DNA of 10,357 nt, from contig JAGRBY010000224.1 in assembly GCA_020433835.1 (NCBI GenBank), forward strand, positions 1 to 10,357. Reading direction: 5' to 3'. The notes beneath the pieces are model-generated. The model was given only the letters and a program-made list of their open reading frames with translations. It was not told the DNA's origin and ran no database searches. Every line of letters begins with the position of its first letter. Positions within the stretch are counted from its first letter, which is position 1. This document shows positions 1 to 6,682 of the stretch, in pieces. The position numbers and the translations under genes are program-made. This DNA comes from Anaerolineae bacterium. Its GTDB lineage: Bacteria > Chloroflexota > Anaerolineae > 4572-78 > J111.

Positions 1-13
1 GGTTATAAAATAA

Positions 14-68
14 GAAGTAGGGAGTAACGCCTTTTATCCCTTAATCTCTACTTCGTACCCCTTACTCC
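14..68. repeat. Imperfect palindromic repeat with alternative pairing
   Basis: The arms at 14-27 and 41-54 pair with two mismatches around a 13-nt loop. The 7-mer GGAGTAA at 21-27 can also pair perfectly with TTACTCC at 62-68, so two mutually exclusive stems are possible. The GGGAGTA-like wording resembles short dispersed intergenic repeats of filamentous bacteria, but only one copy is visible here. Confidence 0.4.
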
Positions 69-108
69 AGTTGTGTAGTTCCTCATGTTTCCTCGCGTTA
101 CCCACACT

Positions 109-181
109 AGCCACAAGTGAAAACCGCACCGAGTTTCATTCTAAAGAAATATTGTATTTTTTTAGGTAGAGACTTGTGGCT
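109..181. repeat. Perfect 10-bp inverted repeat with 53-bp spacer
   Basis: AGCCACAAGT at 109-118 is the exact reverse complement of ACTTGTGGCT at 172-181. The 53-bp spacer is AT-rich in its second half and contains no gene. It could be the ends of a very small non-autonomous element or a chance pair. I see no flanking target duplication. Confidence 0.4.
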
Positions 182-242
182 TCTTGGTACGGAAATAATT
201 GTTAAATTGAGCTTTCAATTGGGTTAAGAGATAAAATTTTAA

Positions 243-617
243 GGTTGGTATGCAACAATTACCAACTCCTGAAACAAACCTTAGAGAGACATGACTGGAC
301 GTACTGAAGAGAAAAATGTTATTATCTTAAGATAAAGATCCAGTTCTATTGAGTAGAAAGATGTTATTTGCTGCTCGACTTCTTTGGGTTACGTGTGAAA
401 GGCTTTGAATTCCTTTTTCATAGTTTACGTGACTGCGCTTAATGGAAGAGGTTTCCATTTAGGCAAACTGTTTTCTGCCAGTGTTAAGCAGAGTAGGTGA
501 TTCTTTACCAATCCAGCTTCATTTTGAATGTAGGGATACATTCAGGTGGAGCTGTTTTATTTAAGAGAAGCTAATTTGCAAGTAAGGATATAAGCAAGAC
601 CCCTTACTTATGAGCAA
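243..617 (+). promoter_or_regulatory. Candidate structured 5' leader of the STAND ATPase gene
   Basis: A run of small hairpins precedes the gene. There is an 8-bp stem at 243-250/260-267 with one G-U pair and a helix at 293-299/339-345. That helix encloses the perfect 14-bp palindrome TTATCTTAAGATAA at 322-335. A 7-bp stem lies at 441-447/453-459, and an 8-bp stem at 525-532/537-544 is capped by GGGA, a GNRA-type tetraloop. A bulged stem at 576-587/602-617 ends about 40 nt before the ribosome site. I do not recognise a known RNA family. AT-rich DNA forms some hairpins by chance. Confidence 0.3.
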
Positions 618-667
618 TTATTGCATTTAAGTTTCTGTTATTCTTTATTATAAGTGGAGGCTGAAAA

Positions 668-1942
668 ATGGGGCTAAATTATGCTCACTTTAAAGAGGCA
701 GGAAGTATGCTTCCTTACTCGCAAAATCATCATTCAAATGATATTAAGGTTATAACACAAGTCATAAGCACAAATAACAGTCTTATTGTCTTAGGGTTGA
801 GTGGAACAGGAAAATCAAGCGTGTTAAGGTTTTTAGCATCTAACCCTCATTCTTACCACAACAATATGCAATTTATCTACGTTGATTGTAATCAATATAG
901 TAAGATTAAGAATGAAATAACTTTAGAAAAAGAAATATTATCGCAAATAGTTAATGATTTCCTGGTGTCACAATCAAACCCCTGGCCAGATGAGTTTGCT
1001 GCTGATCAGACTTTACGATCTTTTATGAAAGTCTTTACTGAAAGTCAAAATAAAGATCATCTTGTTATAATCTTTGATCGAGTCGAAGGAATACTTCATA
1101 CGCTCAATCATACTTTTTTTGATTATTTAAGATCGCTAAGGGATAGTAATCCCAGTCTTTCTTATATTTTTAGTGGTCGAAGCCTTTCTTCAGAAGATTT
1201 TGGAAACGAACTGGCAGACATTTTTTGGCATGAATCGCATTGGATTGGGGCATTAAGCCTTGAAGATGCTGAATGGACAGTTCATAGACATCTGGTTCGA
1301 TTAAAGTTAGAGCAACTTGGGGCTGAAGCGAGAAATAAACTGATAAGATGTGTGGGGGGGCATCCTCAGCTATTAAAATATGGATGTGAATTGATGCAAT
1401 CAGGTTACATAGATATAAATAGTAATGAATCGGAAATTATTGAAAGACTGGTAGCATCTTCAAATATAAGACGTCAGTGTGAAGATTTGTGGCAAGATTT
1501 AAATCATGAGGCCCAGAATGTATTGCGCGATATGTTTTTGGTAAAAACATCAGTGACGTTATCACCTACTGTAGAATGGCTCATACGTTGTGGTATTCTG
1601 ACTCGAATAAAGGGTAACGAAATAAATTTTGTTTCTCCTGTATTTCAAGAGTATGTTCGCACTATGGGGGCACCCGACCTGGCTCTAGAAAATAGCGTGG
1701 TTTATAAAGGTTCGCAAGCCTTGGCTTTATCAAGAGAAGAGTTTGAACTCTTTAAAGTTTTGTGGAATAAACGTGGTGAAGTTGTATCACAGGATCAGAT
1801 TAGCGAGAGGGTTTGGCCGGAGGCTAATGGAGAGGTTACACCCCAAATGATTACAACTTTGGTAAAACGATTAAGAAAAAAATTGGGAGATAATGATTAT
1901 ATTATTAATGTTCGTGGTCGAGGGTATTATCTCTCAGATTAG
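668..1942 (+). CDS. STAND-type P-loop ATPase with C-terminal OmpR/PhoB-type winged-helix DNA-binding domain
   Basis: This is a 424-residue cytosolic regulator that probably couples ATP binding to transcription control. The start ATG follows GGAGG (656-660) by 7 nt. A P-loop NTPase domain covers about residues 30-240: Walker A GLSGTGKS (43-50), Walker B HLVIIFDRVE (131-140, Asp137 and Glu140), a strand ending in FSGR (168-171) and a GGHPQLL motif (230-236) like the GxP motif of STAND ATPases. About residues 270-332 look like the winged helix that usually follows a STAND module. The last segment (about 345-424) matches Trans_reg_C, with TPQMITTLVKRLRKKLG as recognition helix and a GRGYYL wing. 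There is no receiver domain and no N-terminal effector domain, so phosphorelay control is unlikely. The ligand is unknown. It lies upstream of a membrane-TPR operon that may be its target. Confidence 0.95.
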   Translation: MGLNYAHFKEAGSMLPYSQNHHSNDIKVITQVISTNNSLIVLGLSGTGKSSVLRFLASNPHSYHNNMQFIYVDCNQYSKIKNEITLEKEILSQIVNDFLVSQSNPWPDEFAADQTLRSFMKVFTESQNKDHLVIIFDRVEGILHTLNHTFFDYLRSLRDSNPSLSYIFSGRSLSSEDFGNELADIFWHESHWIGALSLEDAEWTVHRHLVRLKLEQLGAEARNKLIRCVGGHPQLLKYGCELMQSGYIDINSNESEIIERLVASSNIRRQCEDLWQDLNHEAQNVLRDMFLVKTSVTLSPTVEWLIRCGILTRIKGNEINFVSPVFQEYVRTMGAPDLALENSVVYKGSQALALSREEFELFKVLWNKRGEVVSQDQISERVWPEANGEVTPQMITTLVKRLRKKLGDNDYIINVRGRGYYLSD

Positions 1943-2046
1943 AGGTTTGCGTAAATCAAGTCGTGGCAGTGTTCAACGTAGGCCTATTCTCGAGCTTTGT
2001 ACTTCCTTTGATGGACAGTGAAAATGTAAATCTGACAATAAAAATT

Positions 2047-2099
2047 TTGGCTTTGTTGGCAAATTGACATACTTCTGATGTTTTTTTGGCAAGTTTGGT
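2047..2099. promoter_or_regulatory. Two pairs of TTGGC direct repeats, candidate operator
   Basis: TTGGC occurs at 2047-2051, 2056-2060 and 2086-2090, with TTGGT at 2095-2099. Each pair has a 9-bp period, and the two pairs are exactly 39 bp apart. The second pair covers the -35 region of the candidate promoter at 2111-2119. OmpR/PhoB-type winged helices bind tandem direct repeats in such positions, and the gene just upstream encodes such a domain. That it binds here is inference. Confidence 0.4.
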
Positions 2100-2110
2100 C
2101 TAATTCAATG

Positions 2111-2119
2111 TGTTATTAT
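2111..2119 (+). promoter_or_regulatory. Candidate extended -10 promoter for the membrane-TPR operon
   Basis: TGTTATTAT reads as an extended -10 (TGn plus TATTAT, 5 of 6 to consensus) and would start transcription near 2126. There is no good -35 at 17 bp, which fits an activator-dependent promoter. TTGACA at 2064-2069 is too far upstream to serve as its -35. Confidence 0.35.
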
Positions 2120-2141
2120 TTTACAAACTGTTAGGTAAAGT

Positions 2142-2237
2142 ATGGAAAGTATATACAGACTCGAATTGGATCAGCCTCAATGGCAATTAACTAACAAAGC
2201 CTTATCATGTATAAAAGTAAAAATGGCTCGCAGGTAA
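2142..2237 (+). CDS. Possible 31-codon leader ORF overlapping the next gene's start
   Basis: An ATG at 2142, preceded by AGG with a 6-nt gap, opens a 31-codon frame that ends at TAA 2235-2237. It overlaps the first 31 nt of the membrane-TPR gene in another frame. The TPR gene's own ATG (2207) has no recognisable ribosome site, so translating this short frame could bring ribosomes to it. The peptide, beginning MESIYRLELDQPQW, matches nothing I recognise. It may be a chance frame. Confidence 0.25.
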   Translation: MESIYRLELDQPQWQLTNKALSCIKVKMARR

Positions 2238-4498
2238 GTGAAAATAATAAAAAATCTTCTCCCTGGATAGGTGTCTTTATTTGGCTAGGGACTTTACTGC
2301 TGATAATAACAGTTTGGTTTTTGGCGTGGTTCAATATACCCAATTTTCAATGGTTTTTTGTTAATGTCGTAGTTGTTCTTGGTTTGGTGGGCATTTATCC
2401 ACTCACCTATATTGCTTATTTAGGGTTTAATAGTGAAACCCATCGGAATTTGCTTGAAACTGATTTTCGCTTGTTAGGTCTTGTTAATGAAGAAGAACTG
2501 GTTAAAATTGTCAAAGAGTTGTATCAAACGGTTTACAGCCAATCTCAATTTTTTGTATATATCAGCTTAATAATTATCCAGTCTTTGTTGATTATTGCGG
2601 GCTACCTTAATTTCGAAAAACTTAATTTCATAAAACCTGAAACCATGACCCTTATCTTCTACAGTTATCTGGGAGCCTCTTTTTTTTCGGTACAGTATAC
2701 GGTACGAAGGTACAGTACTTTCGATTTGCAACCTCAGGTTTACAGCTCTATTGTGGCTCGCATATTTATGTCATCAGTAATTGTATTTGCTGGGGCCTCT
2801 ATAATCAGATTAAGCAGCGAGCAATTCCCCACAATTTCTCTTAATACCACAGCCGTCACCCCCGAACCGGAAGTGTGGGCCGCCTTACTTGCTTTCGTCA
2901 TTGGCGTTTTCCCCGATCGAGGCATTCGCTGGTTTGGGCAATTAACTAATCGTATTTTCAATAGTAGTTCTGAACGAACGAATAGCTACCCTCTTAAAAA
3001 TTTGGTTGGTATTAGTGCTTGGCATGAGGCCAGATTAGCGGAAATGGGCATCGATGATGCTCAGAATTTAGCTACGGTAGATATACGTAAATTATTGCTA
3101 ACAACAAGCTTTGATACGCAAGAGATTGTTCATTGGATTGATCAAGCTATTTTGTACGTTAAAGTCGGCTCTAAAATTGAGCGCCTTCGCGATGCTCAAA
3201 TAACAACCTTCCATGAGCTTAGACTAGCCCTCTCTAATTTTTCTGTCACCCCCAATAATATAACAAACTACAATAATAATCATCCCGATCGAAAAGAAAC
3301 TCATAAAAAATTGGCCACAGTTTTAGGCAGTACTGATCTGGATGAACTTAATCGCCTAAGCGACGCTTCTAATTTTCCTAATTATATCCATATTGCTGAA
3401 TATTATTCCCGCATGGTTACGGTTGTACGACAGCAAGCTGCCACGGGTATGGGAATAGTGGTGGGTGATGTAAGGGAAATAAGCGATACTATAGATATAA
3501 AAGAAAGAAATTTTGAGCGAGTTATTGAAAACGCAAAAAATTTACTTCATATAAATCCTAACGATCCTGAAGTTTTGACAAACTTGGGGGTGGCTTATTA
3601 CGGCATGGCCCGCCAGGCTAAAACAGACGAAAATGCAAAAGAAGCTGCAATGAAAGAAGCTTTTAACGCTTACACACGGGCCATTGAACAGAATGATCAG
3701 ATGGCACAAGCCTTTTATAATCGAAGTATCATTCATATTGCTATGGGGAAGTATGAGTTAGCGATGCAAGACTGCGCCCATGCCATTGAAATTGATCATA
3801 CATATGCTCAAGCTTTTAATAATAGAGGGTTAGCTTATATGCATATGGGCTATCTGGACTTGGCTATTAAGGATCTGAATGAATCTTTGGAATTAGATAA
3901 CCGGTTGGCTGAGGCTTACGTAAATCGAGGCTATACTTATAGCGAGATGGGTAACTCTGAAATGGCTTTGAAAGACTTTGAAAGAGCTGACTTGCTTGGT
4001 TACCGTAAACCAAGCCTCTTTTGGTTGAGATGGGGGGAAACCCTATGGAAAATTGGTGAGTATTTAGAAGCTATCAACAAGCTATCCAATGCTATATTGC
4101 ACAATCCACAATTAAGTATAGCCTATGCTCGTCGTGGCGATGCCTACTTACAATTGGGTAAAAAATATCACGTTCAAGCCCGCAATGATTTTTGTAAAGC
4201 CATTAAATTTGCCCTTGCCCAAGATAGCGGTTGGATACCTGACATTTACATTAATCTGGGGATCTTAGAAGCCAGAGAAAAACAAAATCAGAAAGCCATT
4301 CATTTTTTTAATCAGGCCCTTGAACTAAAAGAATGCAATTATTCTGCAAGTTATCATTTAGCAAAAGTTTACAAAGATGATAACCAGTATGAGGAGCTAC
4401 AACAAGAGCTTCATCGTTTACTACATATAGCTCCGCCCGACTCATTTGAAGCTCTGCAAGGGCGTAAATGGTTGGAGGATTTAAATGGAAATGTATAA
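2207..4498 (+). CDS. Multi-spanning membrane protein with helix-hairpin-helix-like region and C-terminal TPR array
   Basis: A 763-residue predicted inner-membrane scaffold of unknown function. Hydrophobic stretches lie near residues 20-41, 47-71, 113-133, 147-165 and 182-203, with a weaker one near 222-236. Residues about 262-345 are soluble and contain 'GIS..HEARLAEMGIDDAQNLATVD' followed by 'LRDAQITTFHELRLAL', which resembles tandem helix-hairpin-helix folds such as those of DUF4332-like proteins. From about 435 to the end there are roughly eight TPR units, clearest at 501-534 (AFYNRSIIHIAMGKYELAMQ), 535-568, 569-602 and 679-712. The TPRs presumably face the cytosol and bind a partner protein. 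No catalytic motif is visible. The ATG lacks an obvious ribosome site, and no in-frame alternative start upstream looks better. The gene is separated by 37 bp from the small gene at 4536, so the two are probably co-transcribed. Confidence 0.93.
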   Translation: MYKSKNGSQVSENNKKSSPWIGVFIWLGTLLLIITVWFLAWFNIPNFQWFFVNVVVVLGLVGIYPLTYIAYLGFNSETHRNLLETDFRLLGLVNEEELVKIVKELYQTVYSQSQFFVYISLIIIQSLLIIAGYLNFEKLNFIKPETMTLIFYSYLGASFFSVQYTVRRYSTFDLQPQVYSSIVARIFMSSVIVFAGASIIRLSSEQFPTISLNTTAVTPEPEVWAALLAFVIGVFPDRGIRWFGQLTNRIFNSSSERTNSYPLKNLVGISAWHEARLAEMGIDDAQNLATVDIRKLLLTTSFDTQEIVHWIDQAILYVKVGSKIERLRDAQITTFHELRLALSNFSVTPNNITNYNNNHPDRKETHKKLATVLGSTDLDELNRLSDASNFPNYIHIAEYYSRMVTVVRQQAATGMGIVVGDVREISDTIDIKERNFERVIENAKNLLHINPNDPEVLTNLGVAYYGMARQAKTDENAKEAAMKEAFNAYTRAIEQNDQMAQAFYNRSIIHIAMGKYELAMQDCAHAIEIDHTYAQAFNNRGLAYMHMGYLDLAIKDLNESLELDNRLAEAYVNRGYTYSEMGNSEMALKDFERADLLGYRKPSLFWLRWGETLWKIGEYLEAINKLSNAILHNPQLSIAYARRGDAYLQLGKKYHVQARNDFCKAIKFALAQDSGWIPDIYINLGILEAREKQNQKAIHFFNQALELKECNYSASYHLAKVYKDDNQYEELQQELHRLLHIAPPDSFEALQGRKWLEDLNGNV

Positions 4499-4535
4499 AT
4501 TATTAATGCCAAGTTGTTAAATGGGGGGGACTCAC

Positions 4536-4925
4536 ATGTCTAATCAAGAGAAACATCAAAAGTATAGTCAAGAGCCTAGAGGGGCAATTAATGTTGCCTC
4601 TGTGGTGGGTAACATTAATTTTAGAACACTCAGTAATCAAAGCCAACTTAATGTTAGCCTCGATCAGGTTGAAATGGATGAAAGAGAGCTAGACAGTACA
4701 GAGTTAAAAAATCTGTTTACCCAGATTGATGATTTATTACACCCAGACTCATCATCATCTATGTCATCTCAGCAACGTGAAGAAATGAAATATATTATCG
4801 ATGGTTTAAAGTCTCAACTTCGTAGAGGACAACAGAACAACAAACAAATACTTCGTCGTTTCTTACGTTTTTTAGATGACAGTGCACCAGAAATTTCCGG
4901 CCTTATATTGGCTGCTCTCTCTTAA
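4536..4925 (+). CDS. Small hypothetical protein with Asn/Gly-rich N-terminus and helical C-terminal domain
   Basis: A 129-residue soluble protein with no signal peptide or membrane segment. I prefer the ATG at 4536 because the run GGGGGGGA (4523-4530) lies 5 nt upstream as a ribosome site. The in-frame ATG at 4521 would put that run inside the gene and adds only five residues. Residues 16-41 repeat a G/N pattern (GAINVASVVGNINF, then SNQSQLNV) suggestive of short beta turns. After an acidic linker (about 44-56), residues 57-128 form a helical domain with 'LKNLFTQIDDLL', 'LKSQLRRGQQNNKQILRRFLRFL' split by a turn, and a hydrophobic end 'APEISGLILAALS'. Similar two-part proteins (G/N repeat plus a helical tail ending in an AP.I.....A.L motif) occur beside NTPase and TPR signalling genes in Chloroflexota and Cyanobacteria, as I recall. 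Function unknown; an adaptor role is a guess. Confidence 0.85.
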   Translation: MSNQEKHQKYSQEPRGAINVASVVGNINFRTLSNQSQLNVSLDQVEMDERELDSTELKNLFTQIDDLLHPDSSSSMSSQQREEMKYIIDGLKSQLRRGQQNNKQILRRFLRFLDDSAPEISGLILAALS

Positions 4926-5051
4926 TCACATTACTGGTAAATTGGTCTTAAACTTCAAGCATAGTTTAGAAAACACTTCTTAAATTATCTGCCTTATAAC
5001 ACCATAGCAGAATTTAGATTGAGATCAGTTTATCGGTGCGGTGTTTAGTTA

Positions 5052-6548
5052 TTACATTAGATGTTCACACATCCAAGATGCAGATATTAAAGCGCACTGT
5101 TTTTGAGAAAGCGTATGTTTATCTCGGTAAATAACCGGCAACGTACTATGCAGCAAAGCCAAGTAATAGGCCCTTACATCGGCATCAATAAGGTTATGAT
5201 CCCTTACCCAATCACGGAGAAATTTAATAAATAGCCAAGCTTTAAGCAGTTCTCCTTCAGGTTTCCAATTTTGGGACCAAGGCCAATTTAAAGTGAAATC
5301 ACGATGATTCTCTAAAGGCATAAGTAAATATTGTTCAAATTTAATCCAGTCCTCTAGTGAACATTTTTCCATATCAATCAAATGGAACTTAACATCGGCT
5401 TCCATTGTAGCAAAATCTTGAAGGGACGGACCAATGTGAGTATTAGGAAAGTCGATAAGCCAGATATGTGTGTCCTTTCCATACTCAACTAAAATGTTAC
5501 CCGTATGTAGATCACCATGTACGGGCGAACATGGGCTAATCGCTTTAAAGCATTGTGCCTGACCCGGAAAAAACACATTATCTATCCAATAGATGGGATT
5601 GAAAAAATCTTTATCGCGCCAACTTTCAGGTAAAAAGGCAATTTTAAATTTTTGAGATGTGTATGAGTTGTTAGGTGCATCATTAGGCATAGTTAGCAAA
5701 AAGTTAATGCCTTTTTGGATGTCATCGCGTCTACGGTAGAGGCGGTTATAAACGCTATTTAAGCCACCTAGAGGTGGTCCTTCCAATCCGGGTATCCTGA
5801 TATCGTACCACTGTTTAAGGCTTTCAAATAACGTTTTAAGATAGGGTAGAATTTCATTAAAAGAATCTTGTTGTTTGTAGATGTTTTTCAATGTTTCCAG
5901 TGTACTGTTGGCTTCTAACATTGTTAGTTGATAACTAACAGCACCAAGTTGTTCACTATCGTTTAACTGATGATCGGGTGGCCAGTTTCTAATTGGTTGT
6001 CCCGGCGTGTAAGCCAAAGGGTATTGTCTCATTACACCAGTAGGTTGGTATACATTTTTTTCTTTCTGTATATCAGCATAACTTAAGAATTTAACTGCCT
6101 CACCGGGGTTGATCAATTCTCCCCGTGAATTTTCGTGAACAACTTGAAATACGCCAAAGTTACTAAAGCCACCTTCTAATGGTTTAATTCGAATACGATA
6201 ATTATTACGGAATAGTTGTTGCATAATATAAAGTTGGTCTGAGTTGAGAGGAGGTAAAATGGTTTCATCTTCCGTTGTACATACTCTGGGTAATCGTATG
6301 GGAGTAGGGTTTCTCTTGCCTTGCTCCCCCTCACCTGTAATTTCAACTGACTCCTGATTTATGCGTAATTGCTCAACTACTCTCCATAGATAAGTAATAG
6401 ACCAACTCGCGAAGAGAGCAAGTGAAGCCAGGATGATGTATATGAAAATAGGCTGAGGAGTAACTATAAGAGAATAAAGATTAAAGATAAAAACGAAACC
6501 TATAAGGGTTGATAGGGTTAAGATAACTAATTTCGAACTTTGATACAT
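5052..6548 (-). CDS. Membrane-anchored APH/protein-kinase-fold protein
   Basis: A 498-residue protein with two N-terminal membrane helices (about 7-28 and 34-55), a variable linker, and a kinase-fold domain from about 105 to the end. Kinase features: a glycine-rich loop-like GGFSNFGVF (126-134), a VAIK-type lysine in AVKF (Lys153), Glu163 as candidate helix-C glutamate, the catalytic loop HGDLHTGN (344-351, Asp346, Asn351) and a DFG-like metal site LIDFPNTHIGP (Asp366). All key residues are present, so it is probably active. The HGDLHxGN form points to the aminoglycoside/choline phosphotransferase branch; it may belong to the 'ternary complex associated domain 9' group of conflict-system proteins (from memory). 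The substrate is unknown. I chose ATG 6548 because GGAG lies 8 nt upstream (6560-6557). A TTG at 6587 would overlap the likely -10 box. It converges with the TPR operon across 126 bp without a clear terminator. Confidence 0.93.
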   Translation of the reverse strand: MYQSSKLVILTLSTLIGFVFIFNLYSLIVTPQPIFIYIILASLALFASWSITYLWRVVEQLRINQESVEITGEGEQGKRNPTPIRLPRVCTTEDETILPPLNSDQLYIMQQLFRNNYRIRIKPLEGGFSNFGVFQVVHENSRGELINPGEAVKFLSYADIQKEKNVYQPTGVMRQYPLAYTPGQPIRNWPPDHQLNDSEQLGAVSYQLTMLEANSTLETLKNIYKQQDSFNEILPYLKTLFESLKQWYDIRIPGLEGPPLGGLNSVYNRLYRRRDDIQKGINFLLTMPNDAPNNSYTSQKFKIAFLPESWRDKDFFNPIYWIDNVFFPGQAQCFKAISPCSPVHGDLHTGNILVEYGKDTHIWLIDFPNTHIGPSLQDFATMEADVKFHLIDMEKCSLEDWIKFEQYLLMPLENHRDFTLNWPWSQNWKPEGELLKAWLFIKFLRDWVRDHNLIDADVRAYYLALLHSTLPVIYRDKHTLSQKQCALISASWMCEHLM

Positions 6549-6586
6549 AAATAAGTCTCCAAGCAATTCACGAAATACAGCGAGCA

Positions 6587-6616
6587 ATCATACCATAGTC
6601 TTAAGATTGTTTGCAA
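6587..6616 (-). promoter_or_regulatory. Candidate promoter of the membrane kinase-fold gene
   Basis: Read on the minus strand, TTGCAA (6616-6611) and TATGAT (6592-6587) are separated by 18 bp. Transcription would start near 6580, leaving a leader of about 30 nt before the preferred ATG at 6548. This supports that start over the upstream TTG. No equally good promoter is visible for the divergent gene at 6683. Confidence 0.4.
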
Positions 6617-6682
6617 AATATTAACATTTGTAAAAAATGCTGAGACTTAACTTGTGACTAGCCTACTGGAGAAACATATCTG

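Larger units (their letters stand above)
1..667. other. Gene-free upstream region rich in inverted repeats
   Basis: No reading frame in this stretch has a convincing start, ribosome site and protein-like composition, and all three forward frames close quickly at the left edge. It instead holds several inverted repeats: 14-27/41-54, 109-118/172-181, 243-250/260-267, 441-447/453-459, 525-532/537-544 and 580-587/602-609. The segment next to the ATPase gene could be a structured 5' leader. The left part (1-181) looks like remnants of dispersed repeats. I see no terminator and no confident promoter here. Confidence 0.6.

Noticed and set aside
322..335. Perfect 14-bp palindrome TTATCTTAAGATAA as a certain operator
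   Set aside because: In 10 kb of AT-rich DNA one such palindrome is expected by chance; kept only as part of the leader description.
2740..2961. Minus-strand frames at 2740-2961 and 3542-3736
   Set aside because: Both are antisense to the membrane-TPR gene, with no ribosome sites or recognisable features.
4521..4535. ATG at 4521 as start of the small protein
   Set aside because: It would place the strong GGGGGGGA ribosome site inside the gene; the ATG at 4536 sits at the right distance from it.
4926..5051. Terminator between the converging genes
   Set aside because: Only a weak, bulged A/T stem near 4968-4987 is visible, with no GC-rich stem followed by a T-tract on either strand.
6549..6587. 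TTG start at 6587 for the kinase-fold gene, adding 13 residues
   Set aside because: The TTG coincides with the candidate -10 box. The ATG at 6548 has GGAG at a proper distance, and the extra residues precede the first membrane helix without adding a motif.
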